Assembly (NCBI GenBank): GCA_015062385.1
Contig: SUUT01000016.1
Location: forward strand, 1 to 35,305
DNA length: 35,305 nucleotides
Direction: 5' to 3'
From: Alphaproteobacteria bacterium
Lineage (GTDB): Bacteria; Pseudomonadota; Alphaproteobacteria; CAAHEQ01; UBA3637
A program made the translations under genes and the position numbers. Position 1 is the stretch's first letter. Each line of letters begins with the position of its first letter. Below the pieces are notes generated by a model. The model did not search any database and had not been told where the DNA came from. It saw only the letters and a program-made list of their open reading frames with translations. Positions 21,218-31,244 of this stretch are shown here, one piece after another.

Positions 21218-22333
21218 TTATACCCGCATCGGCATTAAAACATATAAAGCATTATCATCAGCTTCATCTTGCAAGATAACCGGAGAGGTACCGTCTTGCA
21301 AATACATCTGAACGGTTTCGCTTTTAACTTGTCCCAAAATATCCAAAAGATATCTAAAATTGAATCCGATTTCAAAAGCCTCATTGTCATAAACGGCATC
21401 CATTTCATCTTCTGCCGAACCCTCATCCACAGAAGCGGCAAAAACCTGAATTAATCCCGGTTGCAATGCCAACTTAATCCCTCTTGATTTTTCGGAAACA
21501 ACAGAAACCCGTTCAATAACACTCGATAATGTTTTTGCATCTGCCTGTAATTTTTTATCATTGTTAACCGGAATAACTTTTTCGTATTCGGGGTATGTTC
21601 CATCAATCAAACGGGAAGACAAAACAATATCACCCAATTCAAAACGGATTTGATTTGCCGACAAAGAAACCAAAATATTATCTTCTGTTTCAGCTGCCAA
21701 TTTAGATAACTCCCCAATTGTTTTTCTCGGAATAATAACACCGGGCATTCCTTCTGCCCCTTCCGGCAAAGCAATACCGGCACAAGCCAATCTATGCCCA
21801 TCGGTTGCCACAGCCGTTAATTTAGATTCTTCACCTTTCTTTTCATGAACATAAATACCATTTAAATTATAACGTGTTTCCTCCATAGAAACGGCAAAAC
21901 CCGTTTTAGCAATTAAATTAACCATTTCCTTGGCGGGAACTTTAAAGGAAAAAGGCATATTTTCCTGCATAATTGTCGGAAATCCATCTGCCGGCAAACT
22001 GGATAAAGCAAATTTTGCCCGACCGGAAACAATGGAAACCTGTCCTGTTTCATCAACAGAAGCCATTTGAATTTGTGACCCGTCTGAAAGCTTTTTGACA
22101 ATATCATACAATTTATGTGCCGGAATTGTAACCGCCCCTTGCATTTCAACATTTGCAGGTAGTTTTTCCGTAATTTCAATTTCATTGTCTGTTGCCCTCA
22201 AAGATACCTCATCTCCATTTGTTTCAATTAAAACATTGGACAACACCGGAATTGTTTGTCGCCGTTCAACAACATTTTGCATATGCGATAAAGCCTTTAA
22301 CAACAGACCTCTTTCAATGGTTAATTTCATCAT
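21218..22333 (-). CDS. dnaN: DNA polymerase III subunit beta (sliding clamp)
   Basis: DnaN is the ring-shaped processivity clamp of the replicative polymerase. The 371 residues show the three-fold clamp repeat. Typical pieces are LSHMQNVVERRQTIPVLSNV at the N-terminus, ATDGHRLACAGIALP in the middle and a C-terminal NALYVLMPMRV that matches the usual Y-(V/I)-(V/I)-MPMR(L/V) end. Two ATGs in tandem open the frame, and GGAAG lies six bases before the first, which I use. dnaN is first of the dnaN-recF-gyrB operon. dnaA, which precedes it in many bacteria, is not here; a divergent Lon-like protease gene takes its place. Confidence 0.97.
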   Translation of the reverse strand: MMKLTIERGLLLKALSHMQNVVERRQTIPVLSNVLIETNGDEVSLRATDNEIEITEKLPANVEMQGAVTIPAHKLYDIVKKLSDGSQIQMASVDETGQVSIVSGRAKFALSSLPADGFPTIMQENMPFSFKVPAKEMVNLIAKTGFAVSMEETRYNLNGIYVHEKKGEESKLTAVATDGHRLACAGIALPEGAEGMPGVIIPRKTIGELSKLAAETEDNILVSLSANQIRFELGDIVLSSRLIDGTYPEYEKVIPVNNDKKLQADAKTLSSVIERVSVVSEKSRGIKLALQPGLIQVFAASVDEGSAEDEMDAVYDNEAFEIGFNFRYLLDILGQVKSETVQMYLQDGTSPVILQDEADDNALYVLMPMRV

Positions 22334-22512
22334 TTTTATCTTCCTTTTCTTTCATTACGGTTAAAAATAATCATTAAATGTACTATAAATTATTTTTTTT
22401 AAAAAAGACACAAAAAAATGCGTTTACTCAACTTTTTTTTATGTTTTTTAATAAACCCCTTTTTTTTTCAAAAAAAATAGGCTATAAGGATAAAAATTAC
22501 GGAGATTTAACG

Positions 22513-24909
22513 ATGCAAAAATATGAATTAACACCTGAACAAATATACACAAAAAGTGTTTTAGCAGATAAAGATATTGAAAATTTACCCCGTACCAGTC
22601 CAATTCTAGGCCAGGATTCTGCATTAGAAGCCATTAATTTCGGCGTTCAGATGAAAGCCTCCGGCTACAATATTTTTTGCACAGGACCAAAAGGAGTTGG
22701 TCGAACAACATTAACCATTCAATCTGTTAAAGAGTTTGCCGCAAAGCAAAAAACACCGGACGATTGGTGTTTTGTGCATAATTTTGAAATTCCGCATCAA
22801 CCGATTGCTATTAATTTTCCGGCCGGAAGCGGGAAAACATTCGTTAAAGATATCAAAAAAATGGTCACGGCTTTAAAAATGCATTTGCCGGCACTATTCG
22901 CTGATGAAGCCTATAAAATTCAGGTTGCCCATATTGAACAACAATGTTCTCGTGAAAAAGAAAGCTATTTTGAAAAATTGCAAACCGTTGTTGAAACAGA
23001 CAACGTCACAATTATGCGTTTACCTGCCGGTGTGGCCGTTGCTCCGGTAAAAAACGGAAAAGTTTTAACACCCAAAACATTTAACAAATTACCCAAAGCC
23101 GAACGCAAAGATATTTTGGAACAATTAAAAGAGGCTCAACAACGGTTAGAAGACACCATTAAAGAAATTCCGAACTGGGAAGCAACACAACAACAAATGT
23201 TGGAACAATTACATACGGATATGGCAAATAAAGTATTAAAATCCGTTATGACTCCCATTTATAAATCTTATGCAAAATCCTCTGTTATTACATCTTATTT
23301 AGATGCAATTAAACAAGATATTTTAGATAACATTGCCTTTTTTGTCGTTCAACCGAATGAAACAAACATAGAAATGATAACCGAACAATTAACGGCTTTA
23401 TGGAACAGATATGCCGTCAATCTGTTTGTTTCGCACAAAGCCGGTGCCGGTGCCCCTGTTGTTCACTTAAACCATCCAACATTATCTAATTTAGTCGGCA
23501 AAATTGAAAGGCAACAACATTTAGGTTCATTAATTACGGACTTTTCACTTATTCGTGCCGGTGCACTTCATCAGGCAAACGGCGGGTATTTAATTATTGA
23601 GGCCCGTGAATTAATTGAAAATGAATATGTTTGGAATGCTCTAAAACGCTCTTTATTTTCAAAAGAAATAAAAATGGAATCCGGAACGGATGACAACTCT
23701 ATTTCGGGTGTTGTATCATTAATGCCGGCTATTATTCCGTTATCCATCAAAGTCATCTTAATCGGCGAAACGGGATTGTATTATGCTTTAATGGATAGAG
23801 ATGATGAATTTGGAGAATTATTTAAAATTCAGTCCCGTTTTGCTGAAAAAATGGAAAGAACAAAAGAAACCGAAAAAGTATATGCACAAATTTTAATCAA
23901 TTTCGCACGCAATGAAAAATTAAAAACTTTTTCGCACAATGCAATTCGGCGTATTTTAGAATATGCCGCTCGCCTTTCCGGTGATTGTTATCATTTAAGT
24001 ACATTTATGACACACGTTAATGATTTAATGAGAGAAGCTAGTTTCTTTGCAACAAAAAAACGATCAAAACAAGTTGAACCAATCCATATTGAAGAAGCAT
24101 TACATGCAAAAAGAAAACGTTCCGGTGCCATGCAAAAAGAAATTTTGGACATGATGCATCGTGGAACCATTGATATTACCACCCGTGGTCACAAAGTCGG
24201 ACAACTAAATGCCTTGGTAGTACATGATTACGGTTCATTTTCGTTCGGCAGACCTAATCGGGTCACATGTCAAGTTCATTTAGGACATGGGGATTTAATT
24301 GACGTAGAACGGGAAGTAGAATTAGGAGGAGCTTTACACTCCAAAGGTGTTCTTATTTTATCATCCTTTTTAGCTGCTCGTTTCTCCAAGGGTTTACCAT
24401 TATCATTAGATGCATCTTTGGTTTTTGAACAATCTTATTCGGAATTAGACGGTGACTCTGCTTCATCAACCGAATTATACTGTTTATTATCTGCCGTAGG
24501 GGATTTACCACTCAATCAATCCATTGCTGTCACTGGTTCAGTTAATCAATTAGGACAAGTACAAGCTGTCGGGGCTGTCAATGAAAAGATAGAAGGTTAT
24601 TTTACCGTTTGCCAAAAACAAGGTTTAACCGGCGAACAAGGTGTTATTATTCCGGCAAGTACTGTTCACAACTTAATGTTGGCTCCGGAAGTTGTTGAAG
24701 CCGTTGAAGATGGCAAATTCCATATTTACGCCGTTAATACCATCGATGAAGGAATGGAAATTCTTACGGGAAAATCTGCCGGACAATTAAACAAAAACGG
24801 ACAATATCCGGCAACCAGTATTAATGGAATTATTGCAAAAAGATTAGAAGAATTTTTCCAGAAATCACAACAAACAGATTTAAAAAACAAGAAAAAAGTT
24901 AAAAAATAA
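22513..24909 (+). CDS. Lon-like ATP-dependent protease (AAA_32-Lon type, YcbZ-like)
   Basis: This 798-residue protein is of the family in which an AAA ATPase with a modified Walker A (GPKGVGRTT, Arg where Lys is usual, near residue 58) precedes a Lon S16 protease domain. The ATPase part carries a long helical insert (about 110-290). IRAGALHQANGGYLIIEARE is the family's Walker B-region motif. The protease dyad is visible: Ser649 in DGDSASS and Lys692 in VNEKIEG, 43 residues apart as in Lon. Family members (E. coli YcbZ/LonH, LonB) are likely cytosolic quality-control proteases. The frame is open up to 22378, but that part is Phe/Lys-rich low-complexity sequence. ATG 22513 has GGAG upstream and is chosen. 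It is divergent from dnaN. The Lys-rich end is normal. Confidence 0.9.
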   Translation: MQKYELTPEQIYTKSVLADKDIENLPRTSPILGQDSALEAINFGVQMKASGYNIFCTGPKGVGRTTLTIQSVKEFAAKQKTPDDWCFVHNFEIPHQPIAINFPAGSGKTFVKDIKKMVTALKMHLPALFADEAYKIQVAHIEQQCSREKESYFEKLQTVVETDNVTIMRLPAGVAVAPVKNGKVLTPKTFNKLPKAERKDILEQLKEAQQRLEDTIKEIPNWEATQQQMLEQLHTDMANKVLKSVMTPIYKSYAKSSVITSYLDAIKQDILDNIAFFVVQPNETNIEMITEQLTALWNRYAVNLFVSHKAGAGAPVVHLNHPTLSNLVGKIERQQHLGSLITDFSLIRAGALHQANGGYLIIEARELIENEYVWNALKRSLFSKEIKMESGTDDNSISGVVSLMPAIIPLSIKVILIGETGLYYALMDRDDEFGELFKIQSRFAEKMERTKETEKVYAQILINFARNEKLKTFSHNAIRRILEYAARLSGDCYHLSTFMTHVNDLMREASFFATKKRSKQVEPIHIEEALHAKRKRSGAMQKEILDMMHRGTIDITTRGHKVGQLNALVVHDYGSFSFGRPNRVTCQVHLGHGDLIDVEREVELGGALHSKGVLILSSFLAARFSKGLPLSLDASLVFEQSYSELDGDSASSTELYCLLSAVGDLPLNQSIAVTGSVNQLGQVQAVGAVNEKIEGYFTVCQKQGLTGEQGVIIPASTVHNLMLAPEVVEAVEDGKFHIYAVNTIDEGMEILTGKSAGQLNKNGQYPATSINGIIAKRLEEFFQKSQQTDLKNKKKVKK

Positions 24910-24921
24910 ATCACTCTGATT

Positions 24922-26919
24922 TTAATCAGCGTTTGTTCGGGCTTGTTTTTTAAGCCACATTAACTGTTGATGAACGATATTCATATATCTTTTTGTTAAA
25001 CGTTCAACAACCCGTTGATGTGTTTGTGAATTGGTTTCATAAAATAAATAATCATAAACTTTTGTTAAATACCGTTCTTCTCGTTCATATGCATACGGCA
25101 ATACTAATTTCAAAAAGGAAGATAATCGTCCTGACTGACTATCCCAACAAGAAAAATAACGTAATAACATGTGTTGTAGTTTTTCCGGTGAAACATTTAT
25201 TTTATCTTTCTGTTCATTCAAAACAACAGCCATAAATTCATCAGGCGTATTATCCTTTTTCAAATGAGTGATAAATAACCTTAACATATCGGATTGATAA
25301 ATACCGATATCTGATTGCATCATTTTCTTTACCGCATTTAAAATACAATTTCTGTTTTGTTTTGCCATTTCATCGGTGTATTTTTCCGTTAACATATACA
25401 TAGATTTCAATTCAAAAATATCTACAGATTGAAATTGTTGACGCTCAAAATCATATAAAAGAGATAACAGCTCGCCCATTGGTCTATTTTGATGAGCACA
25501 ATTTTGACAATACATTCTTAATTGTGGTTGAAGAACGTATCTTGCCAAATGGGCATTTTTCTGAATTAATACCTGACAAAAGGGAATAATCATTTCTGCA
25601 TCTTGTGTACCAAAAACATCCTGAATAATATCTTTTTGATTGTGTACATTTTTTATTTGAAGAATTTCATTGTAATCCATTTTTTGCATAATTTGCAATA
25701 AACCAAAAACATTTTTGGTTTGAACTGCCTCAAACAATGGAAAATTACCATATTTATCCGTCAAATTAACCGGAACAGTCCATCCGTTAATTAATGATTG
25801 TAGTTCAGCATTTTTCTTTTCCCTAATACATTGATGTAATAACGTTCTTCCAATTTGGCATTTTTTTAGATAAAAACGATATTCATCCATAATACGCATT
25901 CCGTTTTGACAAAAAACAGTTCCAAGTTCCGTTGTTCGCCACTTATGAATAAACTGAGATAATGACAAATTAATTTTTTGATTTTTTTCTTCCAAAAACT
26001 GCAAGATAAATGAATAAACATTTTGAGCATTTGGAGTCATATCTTGAAACGGATTATCTGCATTTTGTCCTAACAATGCTCGGTGTTCCATTCCTTTTTC
26101 ATAACAGATTTTAGGACAACACAATAATATTTCATTTTTTGAAAAAGAAATTAATGCACTATTGCTATGTGTCAATCTACTCAAATCAGAGCAAATTGCC
26201 CCTTTTATTTGGGACAATATATTCGTTTGCAAAAAGGAAAATATATTTTCATCTGACCAACCGTTCATCCATTCATTATCCAACAATGAAAATGTATGAA
26301 TAACCGTTGATTTCATCCGACCAATCGGAATCCGTGAGGCTAAATTGATAATGGTTAATTGTTTTTGTATTTTATGCCGTTCCGCATTGGTAAAAGCCAA
26401 TCGTTCCATTTCCGCCTGCATTTGTTGTTCAATTTCATAAGCAATTAACCCGCCATAACAGTGAGAAACAATCGTTAAATTTCGCATACGTTGAATAACC
26501 GTCTTTATAGGCATTTTTTGTCCAGATTCATCACAAAAAACATCTTTAAAATACTGATTAAAAAAATCACGACAATATATTTTATATTCTGGTACAGGAA
26601 TTGGTTTAAAGGTGATAGAATCGATATCTGATAAATTTTGTGTTTCTGCCTGCATATGCTGACGGTGCTCGTTGATATCAAAACCATCATAATAAGCACC
26701 TGTCAAACGAATTGGAATATGCGAAAAAAAAGAAGATGTCAACTGTAAACTTTTTTCTAAAACCTTTAAAGCCCCATTTACTTTTCTAGGATGATACACA
26801 TTCGCCCCCGGCAACCATATAATTGTCGGAACATCATATATTCTAAACGAAGACGAAACCTTTTGCCAATGATATGGCTCTATATCTTGGTTTCTAATTC
26901 CCAAATGTATTTCTTTCAC
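24922..26919 (-). CDS. Unknown protein with alpha/beta-hydrolase-like elbow and ankyrin-like repeats
   Basis: This 665-residue protein starts with GTG (26917-26919) after a strong AAGGAGAACG. The N-terminal part (about 25-160) looks like an alpha/beta hydrolase: a strand and oxyanion-type loop TIIWLPGANVYHP, then LTIVSHCYGGLIAYEIEQQM. That second stretch fits the Sm-x-Nu-x-Gly elbow with Cys154 where Ser is usual. From about 355 to 420 there are ankyrin-like units (IGRTLLHQCIREKKNAELQS, KYGNFPLFEAVQTKNVFGLL). The last 230 residues are helical, without a recognised domain. No signal peptide or membrane segment is seen. It lies 72 bp downstream of lepA, likely in one transcript. It could be a cytosolic hydrolase, an inactive scaffold or a secreted effector; none of these is proven. 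Confidence 0.65.
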   Translation of the reverse strand: MKEIHLGIRNQDIEPYHWQKVSSSFRIYDVPTIIWLPGANVYHPRKVNGALKVLEKSLQLTSSFFSHIPIRLTGAYYDGFDINEHRQHMQAETQNLSDIDSITFKPIPVPEYKIYCRDFFNQYFKDVFCDESGQKMPIKTVIQRMRNLTIVSHCYGGLIAYEIEQQMQAEMERLAFTNAERHKIQKQLTIINLASRIPIGRMKSTVIHTFSLLDNEWMNGWSDENIFSFLQTNILSQIKGAICSDLSRLTHSNSALISFSKNEILLCCPKICYEKGMEHRALLGQNADNPFQDMTPNAQNVYSFILQFLEEKNQKINLSLSQFIHKWRTTELGTVFCQNGMRIMDEYRFYLKKCQIGRTLLHQCIREKKNAELQSLINGWTVPVNLTDKYGNFPLFEAVQTKNVFGLLQIMQKMDYNEILQIKNVHNQKDIIQDVFGTQDAEMIIPFCQVLIQKNAHLARYVLQPQLRMYCQNCAHQNRPMGELLSLLYDFERQQFQSVDIFELKSMYMLTEKYTDEMAKQNRNCILNAVKKMMQSDIGIYQSDMLRLFITHLKKDNTPDEFMAVVLNEQKDKINVSPEKLQHMLLRYFSCWDSQSGRLSSFLKLVLPYAYEREERYLTKVYDYLFYETNSQTHQRVVERLTKRYMNIVHQQLMWLKKQARTNAD

Positions 26920-26991
26920 CGTTCTCCTTATCAGAACCGAGATTAACTTTCTTTTTATAAAATGTATTTAACACAAAACTTTACCGGATTA

Positions 26992-28794
26992 CTATTCATC
27001 TCCGATTTTTAAGGCATTGATAAATGCACTTTGCGGAATTTCAACATTTCCGAATTGACGCATTTTCTTTTTACCTTCTTTTTGCTTTTCCAACAATTTA
27101 CGTTTACGGGTAATATCTCCACCGTAACATTTAGCCGTCACATCTTTTCGGAAAGCCGAAATATCTTCCCGAGCAATAATTTTACCACCAATACTGGCTT
27201 GAATCGGAATTTTAAACTGATGTCTGGGAATCAATGTTTTTAACCGTTCACAAATTTGACGGCCCCGACGTTCAGATTGCGACCGATGAGCCAAAAAAGC
27301 CAATGCATCAACCTGTTCCCCGTTTACCAAAATATTAACCCGAACCAAATCGCTACGTTCATAATCAGAAACTTCATAATCAAAACTGGCATATCCACGA
27401 GAAATAGATTTCAACCGATCATAAAAATCAAAAATAATTTCATTCAACGGCAAATGATAAACAGCCATTGCCCGATTACCGACATACGTTAAATCTTTTT
27501 GAACACCTCGTCTTTCCGAGCATAATTGTAAAATACCACCTAAATATTCATCCGGTGTCATAATGGTAGCCTTTACCCATGGCTCTTCAATATATTGAAT
27601 ACTACTGGGATCAGGCATATCTGCCGGATTATGCATCGTTATCATATCCCCGTTTGTTAAATGAACCTGATATGCTACTGACGGAGCCGTTGTAATAAGT
27701 TCTAAATTAAATTCACGGGATAATCTTTCTTGGATAATTTCCATATGTAACAATCCCAAAAAACCACATCTAAATCCTTGACCCAAAGCCATTGATTTAT
27801 CCGGTGTAAATTGAAAAGCGGCATCATTTAACTGTAATTTACCCAAAGATTCTTTTAAGTTTTCATAATCACTCATATCAACAGGAAACAACGAGCAAAA
27901 AACAACAGACAAACTCGGTTTAAATCCGGGTAAGGCTTCTTGTGTCGGTTTTTTTTCATCGGTAATTGTATCCCCTACCCGAGTTTCACCAATAGATTTA
28001 ATACCACAAATAATAAAACCGAGCTCACCTGTTTTTAAAGAATCCGTATCCGTCATTTTAGGAGCAAAATAACCCAAACGCTCTATTTTATAAGAAGCCT
28101 TTGTCGCCATCATTTGAATAGTCATTCCCTTTTTCATCACACCATCAACAATCCGAACTAAAACAATAATACCTAAATACGGATCATACCATGAATCAAC
28201 AAGCATTGCTTTCAAGGGGGCATTTTCATCTCCTATCGGAGCAGGTAGTTTATGAACAATGGTTTCCAATACATCATCTATTCCTAACCCCGTTTTAGCA
28301 GAAATCAAAGGAGATTCAGCGGCATCAATCCCGATAACATCTTCAATTTGAGCCTTTACTCTATCAGGCTCTGCTGCCGGTAAATCTATTTTATTAATAA
28401 CAGGCACAATTTCATGATTGGCATCTAATGCCTTATATACATTTGCCAGTGTTTGAGCTTCAACTCCTTGCGAAGCATCTACAACCAATAATGATCCTTC
28501 ACAAGCCGCCAATGAACGACTAACCTCATAGCCGAAATCGACATGTCCTGGGGTATCAATTAAATTTAAAATATAAGATTGTCCGTTTTGAGCTGTATAA
28601 TTCAAACGAACAGTTTGTGCTTTAATTGTAATTCCTCTTTCCCGTTCAATATCCATATTGTCCAATAATTGTTCTTTCATTTCTCTATCAGAAACGGCAC
28701 CGCATTTTTGAATTAAACGGTCTGCCAAGGTTGATTTCCCATGATCAATATGGGCAACAATAGAAAAATTTCGAATATGCGATAAATCAGTCAT
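26992..28794 (-). CDS. lepA: Elongation factor 4 (LepA)
   Basis: This ribosomal GTPase related to EF-G is linked to initiation and stress-time elongation. At 600 residues it has the normal LepA length. G-domain motifs are [45 protein letters not shown] and NKIDLPAA. The LepA-specific C-terminal domain is present (RISREF-like region, then [19 protein letters not shown] in this form, [20 protein letters not shown] and [13 protein letters not shown]-like end). ATG 28794 has AAAGGA upstream, and a consensus TATAAT promoter lies 29 bp before it. It is followed by the hydrolase/ankyrin gene rather than lepB. Confidence 0.98.
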   Translation of the reverse strand: MTDLSHIRNFSIVAHIDHGKSTLADRLIQKCGAVSDREMKEQLLDNMDIERERGITIKAQTVRLNYTAQNGQSYILNLIDTPGHVDFGYEVSRSLAACEGSLLVVDASQGVEAQTLANVYKALDANHEIVPVINKIDLPAAEPDRVKAQIEDVIGIDAAESPLISAKTGLGIDDVLETIVHKLPAPIGDENAPLKAMLVDSWYDPYLGIIVLVRIVDGVMKKGMTIQMMATKASYKIERLGYFAPKMTDTDSLKTGELGFIICGIKSIGETRVGDTITDEKKPTQEALPGFKPSLSVVFCSLFPVDMSDYENLKESLGKLQLNDAAFQFTPDKSMALGQGFRCGFLGLLHMEIIQERLSREFNLELITTAPSVAYQVHLTNGDMITMHNPADMPDPSSIQYIEEPWVKATIMTPDEYLGGILQLCSERRGVQKDLTYVGNRAMAVYHLPLNEIIFDFYDRLKSISRGYASFDYEVSDYERSDLVRVNILVNGEQVDALAFLAHRSQSERRGRQICERLKTLIPRHQFKIPIQASIGGKIIAREDISAFRKDVTAKCYGGDITRKRKLLEKQKEGKKKMRQFGNVEIPQSAFINALKIGDE

Positions 28795-28822
28795 CTAAAA
28801 TCCTTTTGCTAAATAAGGACGG

Positions 28823-28851
28823 ATTATACCTGAAAAACATTAAAAAATCAA
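28823..28851 (-). promoter_or_regulatory. Promoter of lepA
   Basis: Minus-strand -35 TTGATT (28846-28851) and a perfect -10 TATAAT (28823-28828) have a 17-bp spacer. It gives a leader of about 22 nt before the lepA start codon. Confidence 0.75.
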
Positions 28852-28897
28852 GCAGAAAGAGTTTTACTAAACAATCAGATACGTTAAACACATCATT

Positions 28898-28926
28898 TTG
28901 ATAACAATTAAAGCACAATATATATC
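28898..28926 (+). promoter_or_regulatory. Promoter of the small membrane protein gene
   Basis: -35 TTGATA (28898-28903) and -10 TATATC (28921-28926) have a 17-bp spacer. The site is back to back with the lepA promoter. It makes the in-frame TTG at 28898 unusable as a start codon, since that lies inside the -35 box. Confidence 0.55.
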
Positions 28927-28972
28927 TTTTGTCTTGATTGAAAAATATCAAAAATCCCTATATCTAATTTTT

Positions 28973-29656
28973 ATGAAAAAATTATTTATTAAAATACTGC
29001 CTTATGTTGTTGCCTTTTTTACAGGCATTTTAATGTACATTTTAACCGAAAAACTTATTACAGATTCCGGTTTAAATAATTTAATGATTAACATTGCCTC
29101 CGGATTAGTCAGCATTCCGACTGTTTTTATATTTTACGATATTATTAACAAATTAACATCCCGAAATCTACACAATTCTCTTTTTGAGAGTGTCACATTT
29201 GAAATAAATCATCAACTAACCGAATTAATAAATTTTATTTGTACATTGATTAACACCGCTCCACCGACTACACCGACCCAATTAGATGATTTTTTAGAAT
29301 TGGATAATGAAGAAATTTATCATAACTTAATATTTGATAAAATAAATACACAACAATTAACAGAAATCAAAACAAATTTAATTACCATTATTCACAAACA
29401 AACATCTTTTGAAATATTAACCGAAAAACAAATTTCAGCTATCTTAAACATTATTAAAGAAATAACCTTTCTCAACAAAAACTTAAATTTTCTAAAAACA
29501 AACAACAAACAAATAAAACATAAAAAAATTATTTCACTAAATATAGAATATTTAATTGATAATTTAACCACATGGATTGAAAGCGGTAAAAAAGATGCTT
29601 TTAACAATCATGCCCGTTTTTCACTTACAACAATCAATTCCGAAAGCAAACAGTAA
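28973..29656 (+). CDS. Hypothetical membrane protein with long helical cytosolic part
   Basis: This 227-residue protein has two hydrophobic segments near its N-terminus (about residues 6-25, KILPYVVAFFTGILMYIL, and 38-58, INIASGLVSIPTVFIFYDI). An Asn/Lys/Ile-rich, probably all-helical region of about 165 residues follows. I recognise no family or motif. The composition of the tail is very low in GC even for this window. The frame is open up to a TTG at 28898, but that codon lies within a promoter, so ATG 28973 is used although no ribosome binding site precedes it. It is a single-gene unit between lepA (divergent) and the Sel1 gene (convergent). Function unknown. Confidence 0.6.
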   Translation: MKKLFIKILPYVVAFFTGILMYILTEKLITDSGLNNLMINIASGLVSIPTVFIFYDIINKLTSRNLHNSLFESVTFEINHQLTELINFICTLINTAPPTTPTQLDDFLELDNEEIYHNLIFDKINTQQLTEIKTNLITIIHKQTSFEILTEKQISAILNIIKEITFLNKNLNFLKTNNKQIKHKKIISLNIEYLIDNLTTWIESGKKDAFNNHARFSLTTINSESKQ

Positions 29657-29698
29657 AACACTTAAAAAATATCATACAAAACAACGTTTGCAAGATAA

Positions 29699-29727
29699 GA
29701 AAAAAATTCCATGCAAAATGGGGAATT
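29699..29727 (-). terminator. Terminator of the Sel1-repeat gene
   Basis: On the minus strand AATTCC (right arm 29722-29727) pairs with GGAATT (29705-29710), with further CCAT/ATGG pairing inside, followed by a run of seven T (29707-29701). It lies about 24 bp after the stop of the Sel1 gene and may also end the convergent gene. Confidence 0.75.
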
Positions 29728-29750
29728 AATTTAAGTTTTTTATAAAAGAA

Positions 29751-31121
29751 TCATATTTCCATACCGCCCCATTCCACTAATGTAAAACCATTACGTTTTG
29801 GTTTTTCCGGTAAAATTTGTTCTTTAATTTGAATTGGTTTATCCAAATTTTTATATTCCATCATCACACGAATCAGCGTTTGTGGGACTGGTGTAACATT
29901 TAACGGCATATTTTTGTTTTGTTCAGCTACTGTTTGAAAACGAATCAGATTATAAGGGACACTTTCCAATTTGGGCAACCAATAGATAATAAATTCTTCT
30001 GCTTCTAGTTCGGTAAGCCCTAATTGATACAGTTTTTCTTCTAAAAAGACAATCGTATCTTTTCCAGCCACAATAAATCCTTCTTGCGGGATTGATGTAG
30101 AAACTGTATTTTTGCCTTCCCAATAAAGGGCATAATAATGACGTCCTGTTTTTAAATCCGTTAAATTACCATTGGGTTCGGCTTGTATCTGCCATAACCC
30201 ATTATATTTTGGATAGGTGTGTATCACATTTTCAGGAAATCCTAATCCAACCTGAATATTTATCCTTTCCTCTGGATAAAGATAGATAATAGGTTTACGT
30301 TGAGTCCGAGTTCTTACTACTTCAGCTTCAAAAGGAGATTTAATTTTACGCAAACGAGTGTTCAATCTATTAAATTCTTCATCTATTTTTTGGGATTGCT
30401 CCCTAGACATTGACTTTTTCAACATTGACACTGTCTCTTTTACCTGTTCACAGTTACCATTTAAATTAGCAATCTCTAACCAAGCACATCCACGAATTAT
30501 ATTTTTTTCAACCCCTTTACCATTAATATATTTCATTCCGAGTTTATATCCTAATGAACAATCTCCCTTGGTCGCAGAATATTCGTAATATCTCATCGCT
30601 TTTCCCAAATCACCCTCACTTTCATAAAGCTCGCCTAACCGATAAAACGACTCATAATCATGATACCGAGCACTTATTTCATAAGCCTGTTCAGCCTTCT
30701 GTATTTTATCGGGGTCATTGCTATTCATATAAGCATTCGCTAAATAACGCCCAGCATATGGATATTCTTTCTTCAAAACTTGCTTAAATAAATCTATTGC
30801 TTTTTCATTATCTTTTTCAACACCATCACCATTATAGTAAGCCAAACCTAAATTTAAAATTGCCTCTCCATGACCTTGATTAGCTGCCATCGTAAAAAAT
30901 TCAATTGCTTTTTTTTCATCCTTGGTGGTACCCAAACCATTTAAATACATATATCCCAAATAGTATTGTGCTCTAAAATCACCAGATTCGGCAGGCAACA
31001 AAAATCCGTTAAATGCTTCTTGATACTTTTTATGAATAAATGCCTGTTCGGCTGTTATAAAATCAGCCCTCACAGATAATGAAAAAAACACAACAAAGAA
31101 AATCAGTAAAATTTTTTTCAT
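29751..31121 (-). CDS. Secreted Sel1-repeat protein with conserved KPxIYLYP-type C-terminal domain
   Basis: This 456-residue exported protein has a clear signal peptide (about residues 1-19, ILLIFFVVFFSLSVRA before DFITAEQ). About five Sel1/TPR-like repeats follow (37-210), for example AQYYLGYMYLNGLGTTKDEK and AILNLGLAYYNGDGVEKDNE. A basic linker comes next, then a globular domain (about 272-456) beginning RKPIIYLYPEE and containing YYALYWEGKN, FIIYWLPKLE and a final GFTLVEWGG. I have seen this last domain as an unannotated module in many gut bacteria, usually alone; its function is unknown. Sel1 repeats bind partner proteins. ATG 31121 follows AAGGAGAG. It is a single-gene unit with its own promoter and terminator. 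Probably periplasmic or released. Confidence 0.8.
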   Translation of the reverse strand: MKKILLIFFVVFFSLSVRADFITAEQAFIHKKYQEAFNGFLLPAESGDFRAQYYLGYMYLNGLGTTKDEKKAIEFFTMAANQGHGEAILNLGLAYYNGDGVEKDNEKAIDLFKQVLKKEYPYAGRYLANAYMNSNDPDKIQKAEQAYEISARYHDYESFYRLGELYESEGDLGKAMRYYEYSATKGDCSLGYKLGMKYINGKGVEKNIIRGCAWLEIANLNGNCEQVKETVSMLKKSMSREQSQKIDEEFNRLNTRLRKIKSPFEAEVVRTRTQRKPIIYLYPEERINIQVGLGFPENVIHTYPKYNGLWQIQAEPNGNLTDLKTGRHYYALYWEGKNTVSTSIPQEGFIVAGKDTIVFLEEKLYQLGLTELEAEEFIIYWLPKLESVPYNLIRFQTVAEQNKNMPLNVTPVPQTLIRVMMEYKNLDKPIQIKEQILPEKPKRNGFTLVEWGGMEI

Positions 31122-31153
31122 GCACTCTCTCCTTAAAATTCAAACCTAATATT

Positions 31154-31182
31154 TTTATAAAATAAAAGTTCCAAATTTACAA
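31154..31182 (-). promoter_or_regulatory. Promoter of the Sel1-repeat gene
   Basis: Minus-strand -35 TTGTAA (31177-31182) and -10 TATAAA (31154-31159) have a 17-bp spacer, 33 bp before the ATG. Confidence 0.5.
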
Positions 31183-31244
31183 CAATATCTTAAAATAAAA
31201 CATCTAAAAGTTTAAGTGCGGCTTTTTAAATAGTATTAAAACAC

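Noticed and set aside
22378-22512. Upstream extension of the Lon-like protein by 45 residues.
   Set aside because: The extension is Phe/Lys low-complexity sequence encoded by T and A runs without a ribosome binding site. The ATG at 22513 has GGAG and begins where the family normally does.
22334-22512. Possible replication origin between dnaN and the Lon-like gene.
   Set aside because: The gap is AT-rich, but I saw no clustered DnaA-box-like sequences and dnaA is not adjacent.
24916-24929. CTGATT/AATCAG hairpin between the convergent Lon-like and hydrolase genes.
   Set aside because: The stem is 6 bp with a 2-nt loop, too small and not followed by a T run, and it overlaps the end of the hydrolase gene.
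28898-28972. TTG start for the small membrane protein.
   Set aside because: The TTG is part of a good -35 box, so the transcript would start downstream of it.
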